Origin: Nodosilinea sp. FACHB-141
Lineage (GTDB): Bacteria > Cyanobacteriota > Cyanobacteriia > Phormidesmidales > Phormidesmidaceae
Assembly (NCBI RefSeq): GCF_014696135.1
Contig: NZ_JACJPP010000012.1
Span: forward strand, 266,151-330,150
DNA: 64,000 nucleotides
Direction: 5' to 3'
Position numbers and translations under genes: made by a program. Position 1 is the stretch's first letter, and each line of letters starts with the position of its first letter. A model generated the notes under the pieces. It was not told where the DNA came from, made no database searches, and was given only the letters and a program-made list of their open reading frames with translations. Positions 26,664 to 36,904 of this stretch are shown in pieces.

Positions 26664-26971
26664 CGTGGAAACTTAGCGACCTAGCCGATTTTGATTGTGG
26701 CTCCCCTAGCGAACCCAACAATCTCTCAGGAGTACAGCTCTATAATAGGCAGGACAACCCCAATTGCTCAGGGGGCATACCTGGGTTTTCTAGCCCCAGA
26801 CGGCCCCGTCCGGAAATTATTTGCTCCGCAAAATATTCGGTAGAGTAGAGCCAGATCAGTCAAATTATCGGCAGCGCTAAGTGGCTTCGGGTTTGCTCGC
26901 AGTCGCGATCGCAAAGCCAATCCGGCGCAGTAGGTAAGGCACACCAGGCACAGTAGCAGAGGGCACTCAGC
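26664..26971. other. Divergent promoter region of the LysM/M23 and HtrA genes
   Basis: A 308-bp gap. TATAAT at 26741-26746 (plus strand) is a good -10 candidate for the protease gene, although no clear -35 is 17 bp upstream. Small stems are visible (ATTTGC/GCAAAAT near 26819-26834). No coding potential was seen. Confidence 0.45.
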
Positions 26972-28225
26972 ATGGACTCGTTACCAAAGCAGTTTTCTCA
27001 GCAGCTCGCGTTGGTGGCAGTAGCTCTGGCCGTAGGGGGTGGCGCAGGTTGGGCTGGTCATTACTACGTCAGCCAGGCAAGTTCAGCTCCAGCAGAGGAT
27101 GCCGCTGCCGAACCTCCTCCAGCGGTCAAGACTTCATTGACTACCGCGGCCCAGGCTGCCCCCAACCCCCTAACCATCGACCCGATGGGGGAAAACCAAA
27201 ACTTTATTGCTTTAGCGGTAGAGCAGGTGGGGCCAGCGGTGGTGCGCATTGATGCCGAGCGCACCGTGCCCGAAATTTCTCCCGATGCTTTTAATAACCC
27301 CTTCTTTCGCCGCTTCTTTGACGAGCAAGAAATGCCCCCCTCTGAGCTGCCCGATCGCCTAGAGCAGGGGACTGGGTCGGGGTTCATTCTCAGCGCCAAT
27401 GGTCAGATTTTGACCAATGCCCACGTAGTTGAGGGCGCCAAAACGGTGCAGGTCACCCTCCGCGATGGGCGTGACTTTGAGGGAAAAGTGGTTGGAGTCG
27501 ACTCGGTAACCGATGTGGCGGTAGTCAAAATTGAGGCCGCCAACTTGCCCACCGTGCAGATTGGTAGCACCCAAGACTTGGCCCCAGGGCAGTGGGCGAT
27601 CGCCATTGGCAACCCCCTCGGTCTCGACAACACCGTCACCGCCGGCATCATCAGCGCCCTAGGGCGCAGCAGCAACCAGGTGGGCATTCCCGACAAGCGG
27701 GTGCAGTTTATTCAGACCGATGCCGCCATCAACCCCGGCAATTCCGGTGGCCCCCTGCTCAATGACAGGGGCGAGGTGATCGGCATGAACACCGCCATTC
27801 GCGCCAACGCCCAGGGTTTGGGGTTTGCTATTCCCATTGAAACTGCCAAGCGCATCGCCGATCAGCTCTTTGCCAACGGTGAAGTGCTGCATCCATTCCT
27901 CGGCATTCAAATGGTCGAACTCTCCGCCGAGATGGTCGATCGCCTCAACGAGGAAGAGCAGCTAAATCTCAAAATCGACAACGACGATGAGCCCGGCGTT
28001 CTCATTGTCGGGGTGCTGCCTGATAGCCCGGCCCAAGCCGCAGGTTTGAAGATCGGGGATGTGATCCGCGCGATTGAAGGCGACCCCGTCGATAGCCCGC
28101 CCGATGTGCAGGCTCGGGTAGAAGCTACTAAACTCGGCGGTACCCTCAAACTTGATATTCACCGCGATGGCCGTGACCAAACCATCGACGTCAAACCCGC
28201 AGCCATGCCCGCTGACCTGCGTTAG
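26972..28225 (+). CDS. HtrA/Deg-type serine protease (HhoA/HhoB/HtrA group)
   Basis: A 417-residue envelope protease and chaperone. It has an N-terminal membrane/signal helix (about 10-30) and a trypsin-like domain with catalytic H151 (LTNAHVV), D181 (TDVAVVKIE) and S258 (NPGNSGGPL), followed by one PDZ domain (about 295-410) with the carboxylate-binding region FLGIQMVEL. Cyanobacteria have three such proteins (HtrA, HhoA, HhoB) and sequence alone does not say which this is. They degrade or refold damaged periplasmic and thylakoid proteins. GAGGGC lies before the ATG at 26972. Monocistronic; an inverted repeat (gttttgagt/actcaaaac, 28258-28299) follows. Confidence 0.94.
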   Translation: MDSLPKQFSQQLALVAVALAVGGGAGWAGHYYVSQASSAPAEDAAAEPPPAVKTSLTTAAQAAPNPLTIDPMGENQNFIALAVEQVGPAVVRIDAERTVPEISPDAFNNPFFRRFFDEQEMPPSELPDRLEQGTGSGFILSANGQILTNAHVVEGAKTVQVTLRDGRDFEGKVVGVDSVTDVAVVKIEAANLPTVQIGSTQDLAPGQWAIAIGNPLGLDNTVTAGIISALGRSSNQVGIPDKRVQFIQTDAAINPGNSGGPLLNDRGEVIGMNTAIRANAQGLGFAIPIETAKRIADQLFANGEVLHPFLGIQMVELSAEMVDRLNEEEQLNLKIDNDDEPGVLIVGVLPDSPAQAAGLKIGDVIRAIEGDPVDSPPDVQARVEATKLGGTLKLDIHRDGRDQTIDVKPAAMPADLR

Positions 28226-28317
28226 TCGGTGAAAGAGCTTTAAATGCTCAGCTTTAAGTTTTGAGTCGATGGCTGAAGGTTAAGCTCAAAACTCAAAACC
28301 CTCCACTCATCCACCCC

Positions 28318-29106
28318 CTACTTATCCACCCCCTTACTCCTCAGCCGCACTCCGGTGCGCAAAATCTGGCCGGCCAGCACCGCGCTGCCAAAGCCATTGT
28401 CGATGTTGACAACACCAATGCCCGCTGCGCATGAGTTGAGCATGGTGAGCAGGGCCGAGAGGCCATTAAAGCTAGCTCCGTAGCCAATGCTGGTGGGTAC
28501 CGCGATGATAGGGCAATCGGCTAAGCCAGCTACGACGCTAGGAAGCGCGCCCTCCATGCCCGCTACGACAATTAGCACATCCATGTCGCGAATCAGGTGG
28601 CGGTGGTGCAGCAAGCGGTGTAGCCCGGCTACTCCGACATCCCATAGGCGCTTGACCGTAAACCCGCTCAGTTCGGCGGTAATGGCAGCCTCTTCGGCCA
28701 CCGGTAGGTCGGCGGTGCCTGCCGTCAGCACGCCAATGGTGCCCGGGTGCTGAGCTGCCCAGTCTGCGGGCACTAGGGCGCAAATGCGGGCTATGTCGTA
28801 GTACCGCGCCGCCGGAATTTGCTGCTGCACCTGGGCGTAAACCTCGGGCTCGATACGAGTGGCCATGACCACTGGATTGTGCTGATGCAGGCTGTGCATG
28901 ATCTGCACAATCTGGTGGGGAGTTTTGCCTGGCCCCCAGATAACTTCTGGAAAGCCGGTGCGCAGGGTGCGGTGGTGATCGACTTTAGCAAAGTCGTCGA
29001 CCGGCTCAAAGTCGAGATATTTGAGCCGGTCAAAGGCAGCATCGGGGCTAAGCTGCCCCTGGGAGACGGCGTTGAGTAGACTGCGTAGAGCGTCGGGCTG
29101 GGTCAC
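28318..29106 (-). CDS. larB: Nickel pincer cofactor biosynthesis protein LarB
   Basis: A 262-residue protein of the LarB family, related in its C-terminal half to PurE (AIR carboxylase). It carboxylates and hydrolyses nicotinic acid adenine dinucleotide to start pincer-nucleotide synthesis. Markers are FPEVIWGPGKTPHQI (about 52-66), the PurE-like TAGTADLPVAEEA (about 127-139), VVAGMEGALPSVVAG and SIGYGASFNGLSALLTMLNSC. Length is normal. LarC and LarE are not in the window, so the pathway cannot be judged from here; LarB is common in cyanobacteria. The stop codon lies beside a short run of ATCCACCC-like repeats. Confidence 0.93.
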   Translation of the reverse strand: MTQPDALRSLLNAVSQGQLSPDAAFDRLKYLDFEPVDDFAKVDHHRTLRTGFPEVIWGPGKTPHQIVQIMHSLHQHNPVVMATRIEPEVYAQVQQQIPAARYYDIARICALVPADWAAQHPGTIGVLTAGTADLPVAEEAAITAELSGFTVKRLWDVGVAGLHRLLHHRHLIRDMDVLIVVAGMEGALPSVVAGLADCPIIAVPTSIGYGASFNGLSALLTMLNSCAAGIGVVNIDNGFGSAVLAGQILRTGVRLRSKGVDK

Positions 29107-29257
29107 GGAGGGAGCAGAGACAGGTAAATGGGCAAAGGTCAGAAGACTCTGGAAAGATTAGCCTAGACCATGCTGTTAAAAAAGGGGAATCAGAAATGTC
29201 ACAGGGTTGTCATACCTCAGCTACCTCGGTGACATATCGGGCTCCTATATTGTTTAT

Positions 29258-29314
29258 TAATCGTTCACTCCTCAACACCCCAAGCGCCGGAGCTACTAGC
29301 TCCGGCGCTTTTTT
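29258..29314 (+). ncRNA. Candidate small RNA, Yfr1-like
   Basis: A TATATT box at 29246-29251 would start a transcript near 29258. After about 9 nt comes an unstructured CACTCCTCAACACCCC, then the strong terminator at 29282-29314. The total, about 57 nt, is in the usual Yfr1 range. The single-stranded core differs from the invariant ACUCCUCACAC by one inserted A and would pair with both porin leaders with one bulge. Against Yfr1 identity: no clear 5' stem-loop and no good -35. It may instead be the attenuated leader of the downstream gene. Confidence 0.35.
29282..29314 (+). terminator. Strong intrinsic terminator
   Basis: AAGCGCCGGAGCT (29282-29294) pairs perfectly with AGCTCCGGCGCTT (29298-29310) around a 3-nt loop, and six T follow (29309-29314). 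There is no annotated gene upstream on this strand, which implies a short non-coding transcript. Confidence 0.9.
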
Positions 29315-29451
29315 GCTTTGTGGCATCCGGAAAGCTAGGGGGCAACCTGTATTAACTGATCAGGCCGTGAAACAATCCTTTGCCACCCGTGCCGGTGGCT
29401 GGGCACCCTTAAATGGGGCGGCAGCTGTACTTAACCCTAGTTTTAATTCCT

Positions 29452-29814
29452 ATGAAACGGCATCTATATGCGATCGCCCTCACTGGCCTCGGCTTGGCCG
29501 CTCTAATTCAACCCGCCAACGCTCGCCCTGAAATTGCTAGCGGCGACCAGCTGCTCGACACCGATGTGGCGGGCTGTCTGACGCGGGCCGACCAGCTGAT
29601 TGACAACCTGGGGGTGGAGTCTGACCAGGGCGGCATTGACCGCACTGGCTACTTCGAAGATGGCTCCTTTCGGGTGCTCTGCTATGGAGCGGGAGACACA
29701 AACAGCCTGGCGATCGTATTCGCCACTCACGACCAGTCGGCGGAGGTGGCCGCTAACTTTATTCAAATGATGCTGACCGAGCTGTCCCAGGGCGAATCGC
29801 TGTCGCAACAATAG
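29452..29814 (+). CDS. Secreted protein of unknown function
   Basis: A 120-residue protein starting at the ATG at 29452, with a clear signal peptide (MKRHLYAIALTGLGLAALIQ, cleavage near ANA at about 23-25) and a mature domain of about 95 residues containing two cysteines (about 41 and 72) that could form a disulfide. The open frame extends upstream to 29413, but that part lacks signal character. No family is recognised. A bidirectional terminator follows immediately, so the gene is monocistronic. Likely periplasmic. Confidence 0.75.
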   Translation: MKRHLYAIALTGLGLAALIQPANARPEIASGDQLLDTDVAGCLTRADQLIDNLGVESDQGGIDRTGYFEDGSFRVLCYGAGDTNSLAIVFATHDQSAEVAANFIQMMLTELSQGESLSQQ

Positions 29815-29827
29815 GCCACAGAAGCCA

Positions 29828-29871
29828 AAAATAGCCGGCAGCTGCACAGAGGCGGAGCTGCCGGCTATTTT
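29828..29871. terminator. Bidirectional terminator
   Basis: AAAATAGCCGGCAGCT (29828-29843) pairs perfectly with AGCTGCCGGCTATTTT (29856-29871). The A and T runs on the two sides make it work on both strands. It lies between the convergent secreted-protein and phosphoribulokinase-like genes. Confidence 0.88.
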
Positions 29872-29940
29872 TAGGGCGATCGCCCATGCGGTGATTAGAG
29901 ATTGCGAGGAGGGCAAACTGCCCTTTGCCTCCGTTTTCTC

Positions 29941-30882
29941 CTACTCGGGGACTCTGGCGGCCTTGAGCATGTGGTAAGTAATGAGCAGCTGGGTCAGCGC
30001 TAGGGGATAGCTTTGCAGGGTTTCGCCCGTGGTGCCTACCACCTTGCCAATGTCGGTGTTGCCCTCAATGCTGCAAAACTTGCCCAGGTAGGGAACTTCG
30101 CTGCATAGGGTGCGCTCTAGCTCCTGTACCGGTTTTTCAGTGGCGTGGCCGTCGATTTCGAGCACGTCTACGGGTTTGCCCATGTCGCGATCGAGGCCCA
30201 TGCGCACTGCGTCACTCAGAGAACCACCGTTTTTGTCCTCTAACAGGTGGGTAAAGTCGGGGTGGGGAATAGTGGGCCGCATTACCAGACGTACATTGAG
30301 CAGCAGTTCGTCACCGCTGCTGTTGCCATCCGGAGGGTAAAAGCTAACCACCACATCAGCCCACTGACGCTGGGGACGAATGAACGCCTCGGAGTCCTCT
30401 TCCCGAGCTTTGATCTGCTCAACTACTTCTTCTGGGGTATAGCCGCGCTTGCGGGTGTCGCGCTTAATTTTCCAGTTGGCGCGCAGGTCTTCGGGAGGGG
30501 CCAGATAGACTTTGACGTCGTAGGCGTCGCGGCAGGCGCGGGTCGAGTAGCCTAGCAGCCCTTCGGCAATTACAAAGCGCTTGGGCTCAATATATTCGGG
30601 AGCGTCAAACTCGCCAGTGGTGTGGTTGTAGATGGGCTTGAGAATGGGTTGCCCAGTGCGCAGCAGGCCCAGGTGCTGCTGAATGATATCGATGTAGTTG
30701 CAGTCGGGGTGCAGGGCCGAAATACCCATTTCTTTGCGCTGTTTGCGATCGTAGCGGTGGTAGTCGTCCGTGCAGATGATGGTAACGTCGTCTTCGCCTA
30801 AAATCTGCGCAATACCCCGCGACAGAGTGGTCTTACCCGCTGCGCTGTCACCCACAATGCCGAGGATTATCGGACGACTCAT
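29941..30882 (-). CDS. Phosphoribulokinase-family kinase lacking the N-terminal regulatory cysteine
   Basis: A 313-residue PRK/uridine-kinase family protein. The P-loop is GDSAAGKTT (11-19), followed by ICTDDYHRYDR (36-46), KPIYNHTTGEFD, the FVIAEGLLGY segment and NWKIKRDTRKRGYT. Against the canonical cyanobacterial Calvin-cycle PRK, the thioredoxin-regulated Cys19 position is Ala (A15), while the Cys41 position is kept (C37). It is also shorter and differs through its C-terminal half. It is therefore probably a second, PRK-like paralogue rather than the main Calvin-cycle enzyme; ribulose 5-phosphate as substrate is likely but unproven. Start ATG with GGAGA; it shares a bidirectional terminator with its neighbour. 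Confidence 0.85.
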   Translation of the reverse strand: MSRPIILGIVGDSAAGKTTLSRGIAQILGEDDVTIICTDDYHRYDRKQRKEMGISALHPDCNYIDIIQQHLGLLRTGQPILKPIYNHTTGEFDAPEYIEPKRFVIAEGLLGYSTRACRDAYDVKVYLAPPEDLRANWKIKRDTRKRGYTPEEVVEQIKAREEDSEAFIRPQRQWADVVVSFYPPDGNSSGDELLLNVRLVMRPTIPHPDFTHLLEDKNGGSLSDAVRMGLDRDMGKPVDVLEIDGHATEKPVQELERTLCSEVPYLGKFCSIEGNTDIGKVVGTTGETLQSYPLALTQLLITYHMLKAARVPE

Positions 30883-31112
30883 AGATTTCTCCAGGGTTTT
30901 GCAACCAATAGTTAGTTACCCCATTGTAGGAACCAGCGGGATCATCACCAAATATTTATTGCTCTGTGTAATGGCCTTGGAACAATTGTGCGATCGCCCC
31001 TCCGGCAACTCATAGCCCAACCAAGCTTTCAATCGTCTGGAATCTGTTCAGAATAGAATGGTGCCTCTGGCCGCCTTTGGGGGCCACTATTTAGCTCTGC
31101 GAGCCTAAACCC

Positions 31113-33752
<2,640 letters not shown>

Positions 33753-33921
33753 TGGCCAGGGTTAATGCAACCAAAAGTTGACGTCCTGGCTGTGAGGTTC
33801 TTCGCGGCTGTTTAGGATTGGCTGTTGGGGGTACGCGTTCGAGTAGCCTGCCATTGCGCCCGCCCAGTTTGGATAAAATGCAGGGCATACTGACCCTAAC
33901 CCATAGTTCTCTGTAGGCAGC

Positions 33922-34554
33922 ATGGCGATTAAACCTATTCAGTACGAAACGCTGCTCTCGGTCTGTACCGATCACGAGGGGGCCTTGGAGTTGCTCAAGC
34001 ACCATCGGCCCTACCTCGAGGCTGTGCCCAGCATGCGACGGCCTGATGAGAGTGTAATTACGCTGCCGCTGCCGAACGTGCGCGTCCGTGACGGGGTGCA
34101 CCTCAATCCCCACAGCCAGAGCATTGCACCTGGATCCGTAGTGACGCTGCCCTGCGATGTCGCCCTGCTGATGTGCGATCCCGAGTGGAAGATTAAGACC
34201 GGGGTTGAAATTTTTGTCTACATTCACCGTCCCCAAGAAGACTTTTCAGACCTGCTGATGCGGTGGCGGCACACGCAGATTTTGGTCGATCGCGGTTACG
34301 AGTGGCTACTGCCCCAGCGCTACGAGCACCTGCTCAGCGACGGCACCGACAAGACCCTTCCCCTGTTTGTGGTGTTTCCTGAAACGCCAGGGCACATTCT
34401 CCAGGGGCTGCGAGGAGCCGGTTTGCCTACCGTACTACTCTCCTCTGATGCTGAGGCTGAACTCGTGGCTGAGATCTCCAGCACCCTCGACATTGGCGAT
34501 ATTCCCGAGCTAGACGACATCGACACCAGCGCCTTAGAATCGCCTGATGAGTAA
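33922..34554 (+). CDS. Conserved cyanobacterial protein of unknown function
   Basis: A 210-residue soluble protein, without signal or membrane segments, ending in an acidic tail (DIPELDDIDTSALESPDE). The central part (about 60-160) is beta-rich with alternating hydrophobics (VALLMCDPEWKIKTGVEIFVYI). I do not recognise the domain. The start ATG at 33922 and the stop overlapping the next gene (ATGAGTAA at 34547-34554) indicate translational coupling with the GT39 gene, which suggests related or at least co-ordinated expression. No function is proposed. Confidence 0.78.
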   Translation: MAIKPIQYETLLSVCTDHEGALELLKHHRPYLEAVPSMRRPDESVITLPLPNVRVRDGVHLNPHSQSIAPGSVVTLPCDVALLMCDPEWKIKTGVEIFVYIHRPQEDFSDLLMRWRHTQILVDRGYEWLLPQRYEHLLSDGTDKTLPLFVVFPETPGHILQGLRGAGLPTVLLSSDAEAELVAEISSTLDIGDIPELDDIDTSALESPDE

Positions 34555-36127
34555 ACGCTGGGATCTCTTGCAGTCTCCAATTTGGGCTTGGGGACGCTGG
34601 TTTTTGCTGGGGTTTTTGGCCCTGCGGATGGTGTTTTGGCTGACGGCCTTCCCCAACCCCGATGAAGCCTACTACTGGCTATGGGGGCAACGACCGAGCT
34701 TTTCGTACTATGACCACCCGCCTTTTCACGCCTGGGTGCAGGGGGTATTTGCCGCAGGGCTAGGGCGCTCTGTGATTGTCCTGCGTCTGCCTAACCTCAT
34801 CAGCAGTGGGCTTTTAGGATTCACGGTCTACCATATCTGTCGCTACCTCTACGGCGATCAGGCTAGGGATCGCACTTGGCTAGTCATCTTGCTAGGGCTG
34901 TCATCGCCCTTGTTTTTTTGGTATCTGGGGCTGGCCTGGCACGACCACTGGCTGGTGACCTTAGCGGTGGTCAGCAGCTTTCTGTTCGTCCGCTATGTGG
35001 ACAGCGCGGTTGAGAATCCCAGCCAGGGCAGCGGCAGGGATCTCTACGGTGCCGCCATTTTTCTTGGCCTAGCCGGGCTGTGCAAGTACAACGCAGTGTT
35101 TGTCGGGCTGGGGTTTCTGGCGATGATTTTGGCGGATAGACGGCGCTGGCAAGTACTGCGCGATCGCCGCCTCTACCTGGCCCTGGGCCTACTCCTGCTC
35201 GTGCTCTCGCCGATTCTGCTGTGGAATGTTCAGCACGACTTCTTTTCGTTTCGGTTTTACCGCGATCGCACCGCCGGGGGTGGCTTCAACCTCAACCTGC
35301 TTCAGCCCGTGGTGTTTTTGGCCCTATGTGGTCTCATCCTCGGCTTCATTCAGTCGTGGAGCGTTATTCGGCTGCTCCGGCGACGGGGACAGACGGCAAC
35401 AGTTCGGGAATCCTGCTATCCAGCCCTGGCGCTGTGGATCTTTGGCCTCTCTACGGTGGCTTTTGCAGCCCTCTCCACCGTCTCTGTCGCGCTGTTTTAT
35501 TGGAATATCTTGGCCTACCCGCTGCTGTTCCCGCTACTGAGCGATCAGTTTTATCGACCCCAGTGGTCAAAGCCAGCGCGGGCGGGCCAACTGGCGATCG
35601 CTCAAGCCTTGGGCCTATTCGCCGCCACGGCTCTAGTTGCCTACTATACCGTGATCCCCCTCGGCACGTTCTTTGGCGCAGTGGATCCTGATGGTGCTGC
35701 GCTCTTTGGCTGGCCCCAGATTGCCCAAGCCGTCGCGACCCAAGCTGACGATCTCGACAATCCTCTACTGCTCACCACCGACTACCGCTCGGCCTCGGCC
35801 CTGGCCTACGCTCTCAACGACCCTAGCGTACTGGCGATCTCAGGTCGGCTTGATCAGTTTGACTTTTGGTACGATGCCCCTAACCTTGAGGGGCGCGACG
35901 CCGTGCTGCTGGGCGAAACCTGGCACCCTATTTGCCCCACTCACCTAGCCATGTTCGATCGCGTAGACCCTCCAGAAACCTTAGAAGTGCGCCGATTTGG
36001 CCAGGTGCTGCAAACCTACCAAGTTGTTCGAGGCTACGGCTTTAGGGCCGGGCCAGTAGGCTATCCGCTGAGCCCAGACTATTCCTTAGCCTTCACCGGC
36101 AATGGCGAGCAGTGCCTGCCAGAATAG
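34547..36127 (+). CDS. GT39-family membrane glycosyltransferase (ArnT/PMT-like)
   Basis: A 526-residue integral membrane protein with about 11-12 hydrophobic helices. The first periplasmic loop carries the family's acidic motif in NPDEAYYWLWGQ (about 31-42), followed by SYYDHPPFHAWVQG, both typical of GT39/GT83 enzymes that use polyprenyl-phosphate sugars. A large hydrophilic C-terminal domain (about 395-526) is extracytoplasmic. It probably adds a sugar to a lipid or protein at the outer face of the inner membrane; donor and acceptor are unknown. Its start overlaps the preceding gene by 8 bp. Confidence 0.88.
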   Translation: MSKRWDLLQSPIWAWGRWFLLGFLALRMVFWLTAFPNPDEAYYWLWGQRPSFSYYDHPPFHAWVQGVFAAGLGRSVIVLRLPNLISSGLLGFTVYHICRYLYGDQARDRTWLVILLGLSSPLFFWYLGLAWHDHWLVTLAVVSSFLFVRYVDSAVENPSQGSGRDLYGAAIFLGLAGLCKYNAVFVGLGFLAMILADRRRWQVLRDRRLYLALGLLLLVLSPILLWNVQHDFFSFRFYRDRTAGGGFNLNLLQPVVFLALCGLILGFIQSWSVIRLLRRRGQTATVRESCYPALALWIFGLSTVAFAALSTVSVALFYWNILAYPLLFPLLSDQFYRPQWSKPARAGQLAIAQALGLFAATALVAYYTVIPLGTFFGAVDPDGAALFGWPQIAQAVATQADDLDNPLLLTTDYRSASALAYALNDPSVLAISGRLDQFDFWYDAPNLEGRDAVLLGETWHPICPTHLAMFDRVDPPETLEVRRFGQVLQTYQVVRGYGFRAGPVGYPLSPDYSLAFTGNGEQCLPE

Positions 36128-36307
36128 ACAAAGTTCCTCCCCCCAATCTTGATCCCCGCCTCCGTCAAAAACGTTTGGGCAAATCCCTTGCAACCCTCTC
36201 CCTAGGCCGATCGCGGCCTGCGCTTGTCTCAATGCTGCCACAATCCGCTAGAATGGTGAAGCTCAAGCCCCCGGGTTTGGGCTCCTTTAGCAGCAATGTT
36301 TTGGGAG

Positions 36308-36329
36308 GTGGGTCGAGGCCCACTTTTTT
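36308..36329 (+). terminator. Terminator-like hairpin in the rimP leader
   Basis: GTGGG (36308-36312) pairs with CCCAC (36319-36323), and six T follow (36324-36329). It ends 23 nt before the rimP start. Just upstream, the segment 36264-36283 can fold in two exclusive ways (CAAGCCC/GGGTTTG or AGCCC/GGGCT). The arrangement looks like a transcription attenuator for the operon, though it may only terminate readthrough from the GT39 gene. Confidence 0.6.
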
Positions 36330-36352
36330 ATTGGCATTCTTTCGCGGGTTAA

Positions 36353-36823
36353 ATGGTACATCCCCTTATTCCCCAGGTGCTTGAGCTGGTGGCCCCTGTT
36401 GCCCAAGAACTAGGGCTAGAGGTGGTTGAGGCGGTTTTTCACACCAACCAGTCTCCTCCAGTGCTACGCATCGACGTGCGCAGTTTAGAAAACGAAGACA
36501 CTGGCCTGGATGACTGCGAAAAAATGAGCCAGGCCCTCGAAGCTGTACTCGATACCAGCGATATCATTCCCGATGCCTACGTGCTAGAGGTATCAAGTCC
36601 AGGCGTCTCGGCTGCCCTCGAAACCGATCGCGACTTTGTGGTGTTCAAGGGGTTTATGGTCGAAGTTGCCCTAACTGAGGCGCACAAGGGCAAAAAACAG
36701 TGGGTAGGCCAATTAGTGCGCCGCGATGAAGAGGCTGTGGTGCTCAGCCAAAAAGGAAAATCCTTTTCCCTGCCTCGCAACCTGGTACAGACGGTGGAGT
36801 TGAGCGACCAAAGCCCCGACTAA
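36353..36823 (+). CDS. rimP: Ribosome maturation factor RimP
   Basis: A 156-residue protein for 30S subunit maturation and first gene of the rimP-nusA-ylxR-infB operon. It has the N-terminal domain with LELVAPVAQELGLEVVEAVF, the central DCEKMSQALEAVLDTSDIIPDAYVLEVSSPGVSAAL (the SSPG motif at about 82-85) and a small C-terminal SH3-like domain. Length and order are typical. The ATG at 36353 follows the leader hairpin by 23 nt; the Shine-Dalgarno is weak. Operon position alone would strongly support the call. Confidence 0.95.
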   Translation: MVHPLIPQVLELVAPVAQELGLEVVEAVFHTNQSPPVLRIDVRSLENEDTGLDDCEKMSQALEAVLDTSDIIPDAYVLEVSSPGVSAALETDRDFVVFKGFMVEVALTEAHKGKKQWVGQLVRRDEEAVVLSQKGKSFSLPRNLVQTVELSDQSPD

Positions 36824-36904
36824 GGGTCACACTTGCTGCATTCAGGTTTTGCGATCGTCACAGATTTGTTGCTTAAAAGAATTATTGTCCAGAGGTGAGT
36901 GGTT

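Larger units (their letters stand above)
29107..29451. other. Intergenic region with small terminated transcript
   Basis: A 345-bp gap between the larB start (minus) and the secreted-protein start (plus). It contains the candidate small RNA and its terminator (29258-29314). From 29315 to 29451 no further structure is evident apart from the leader of the next gene. Confidence 0.6.
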
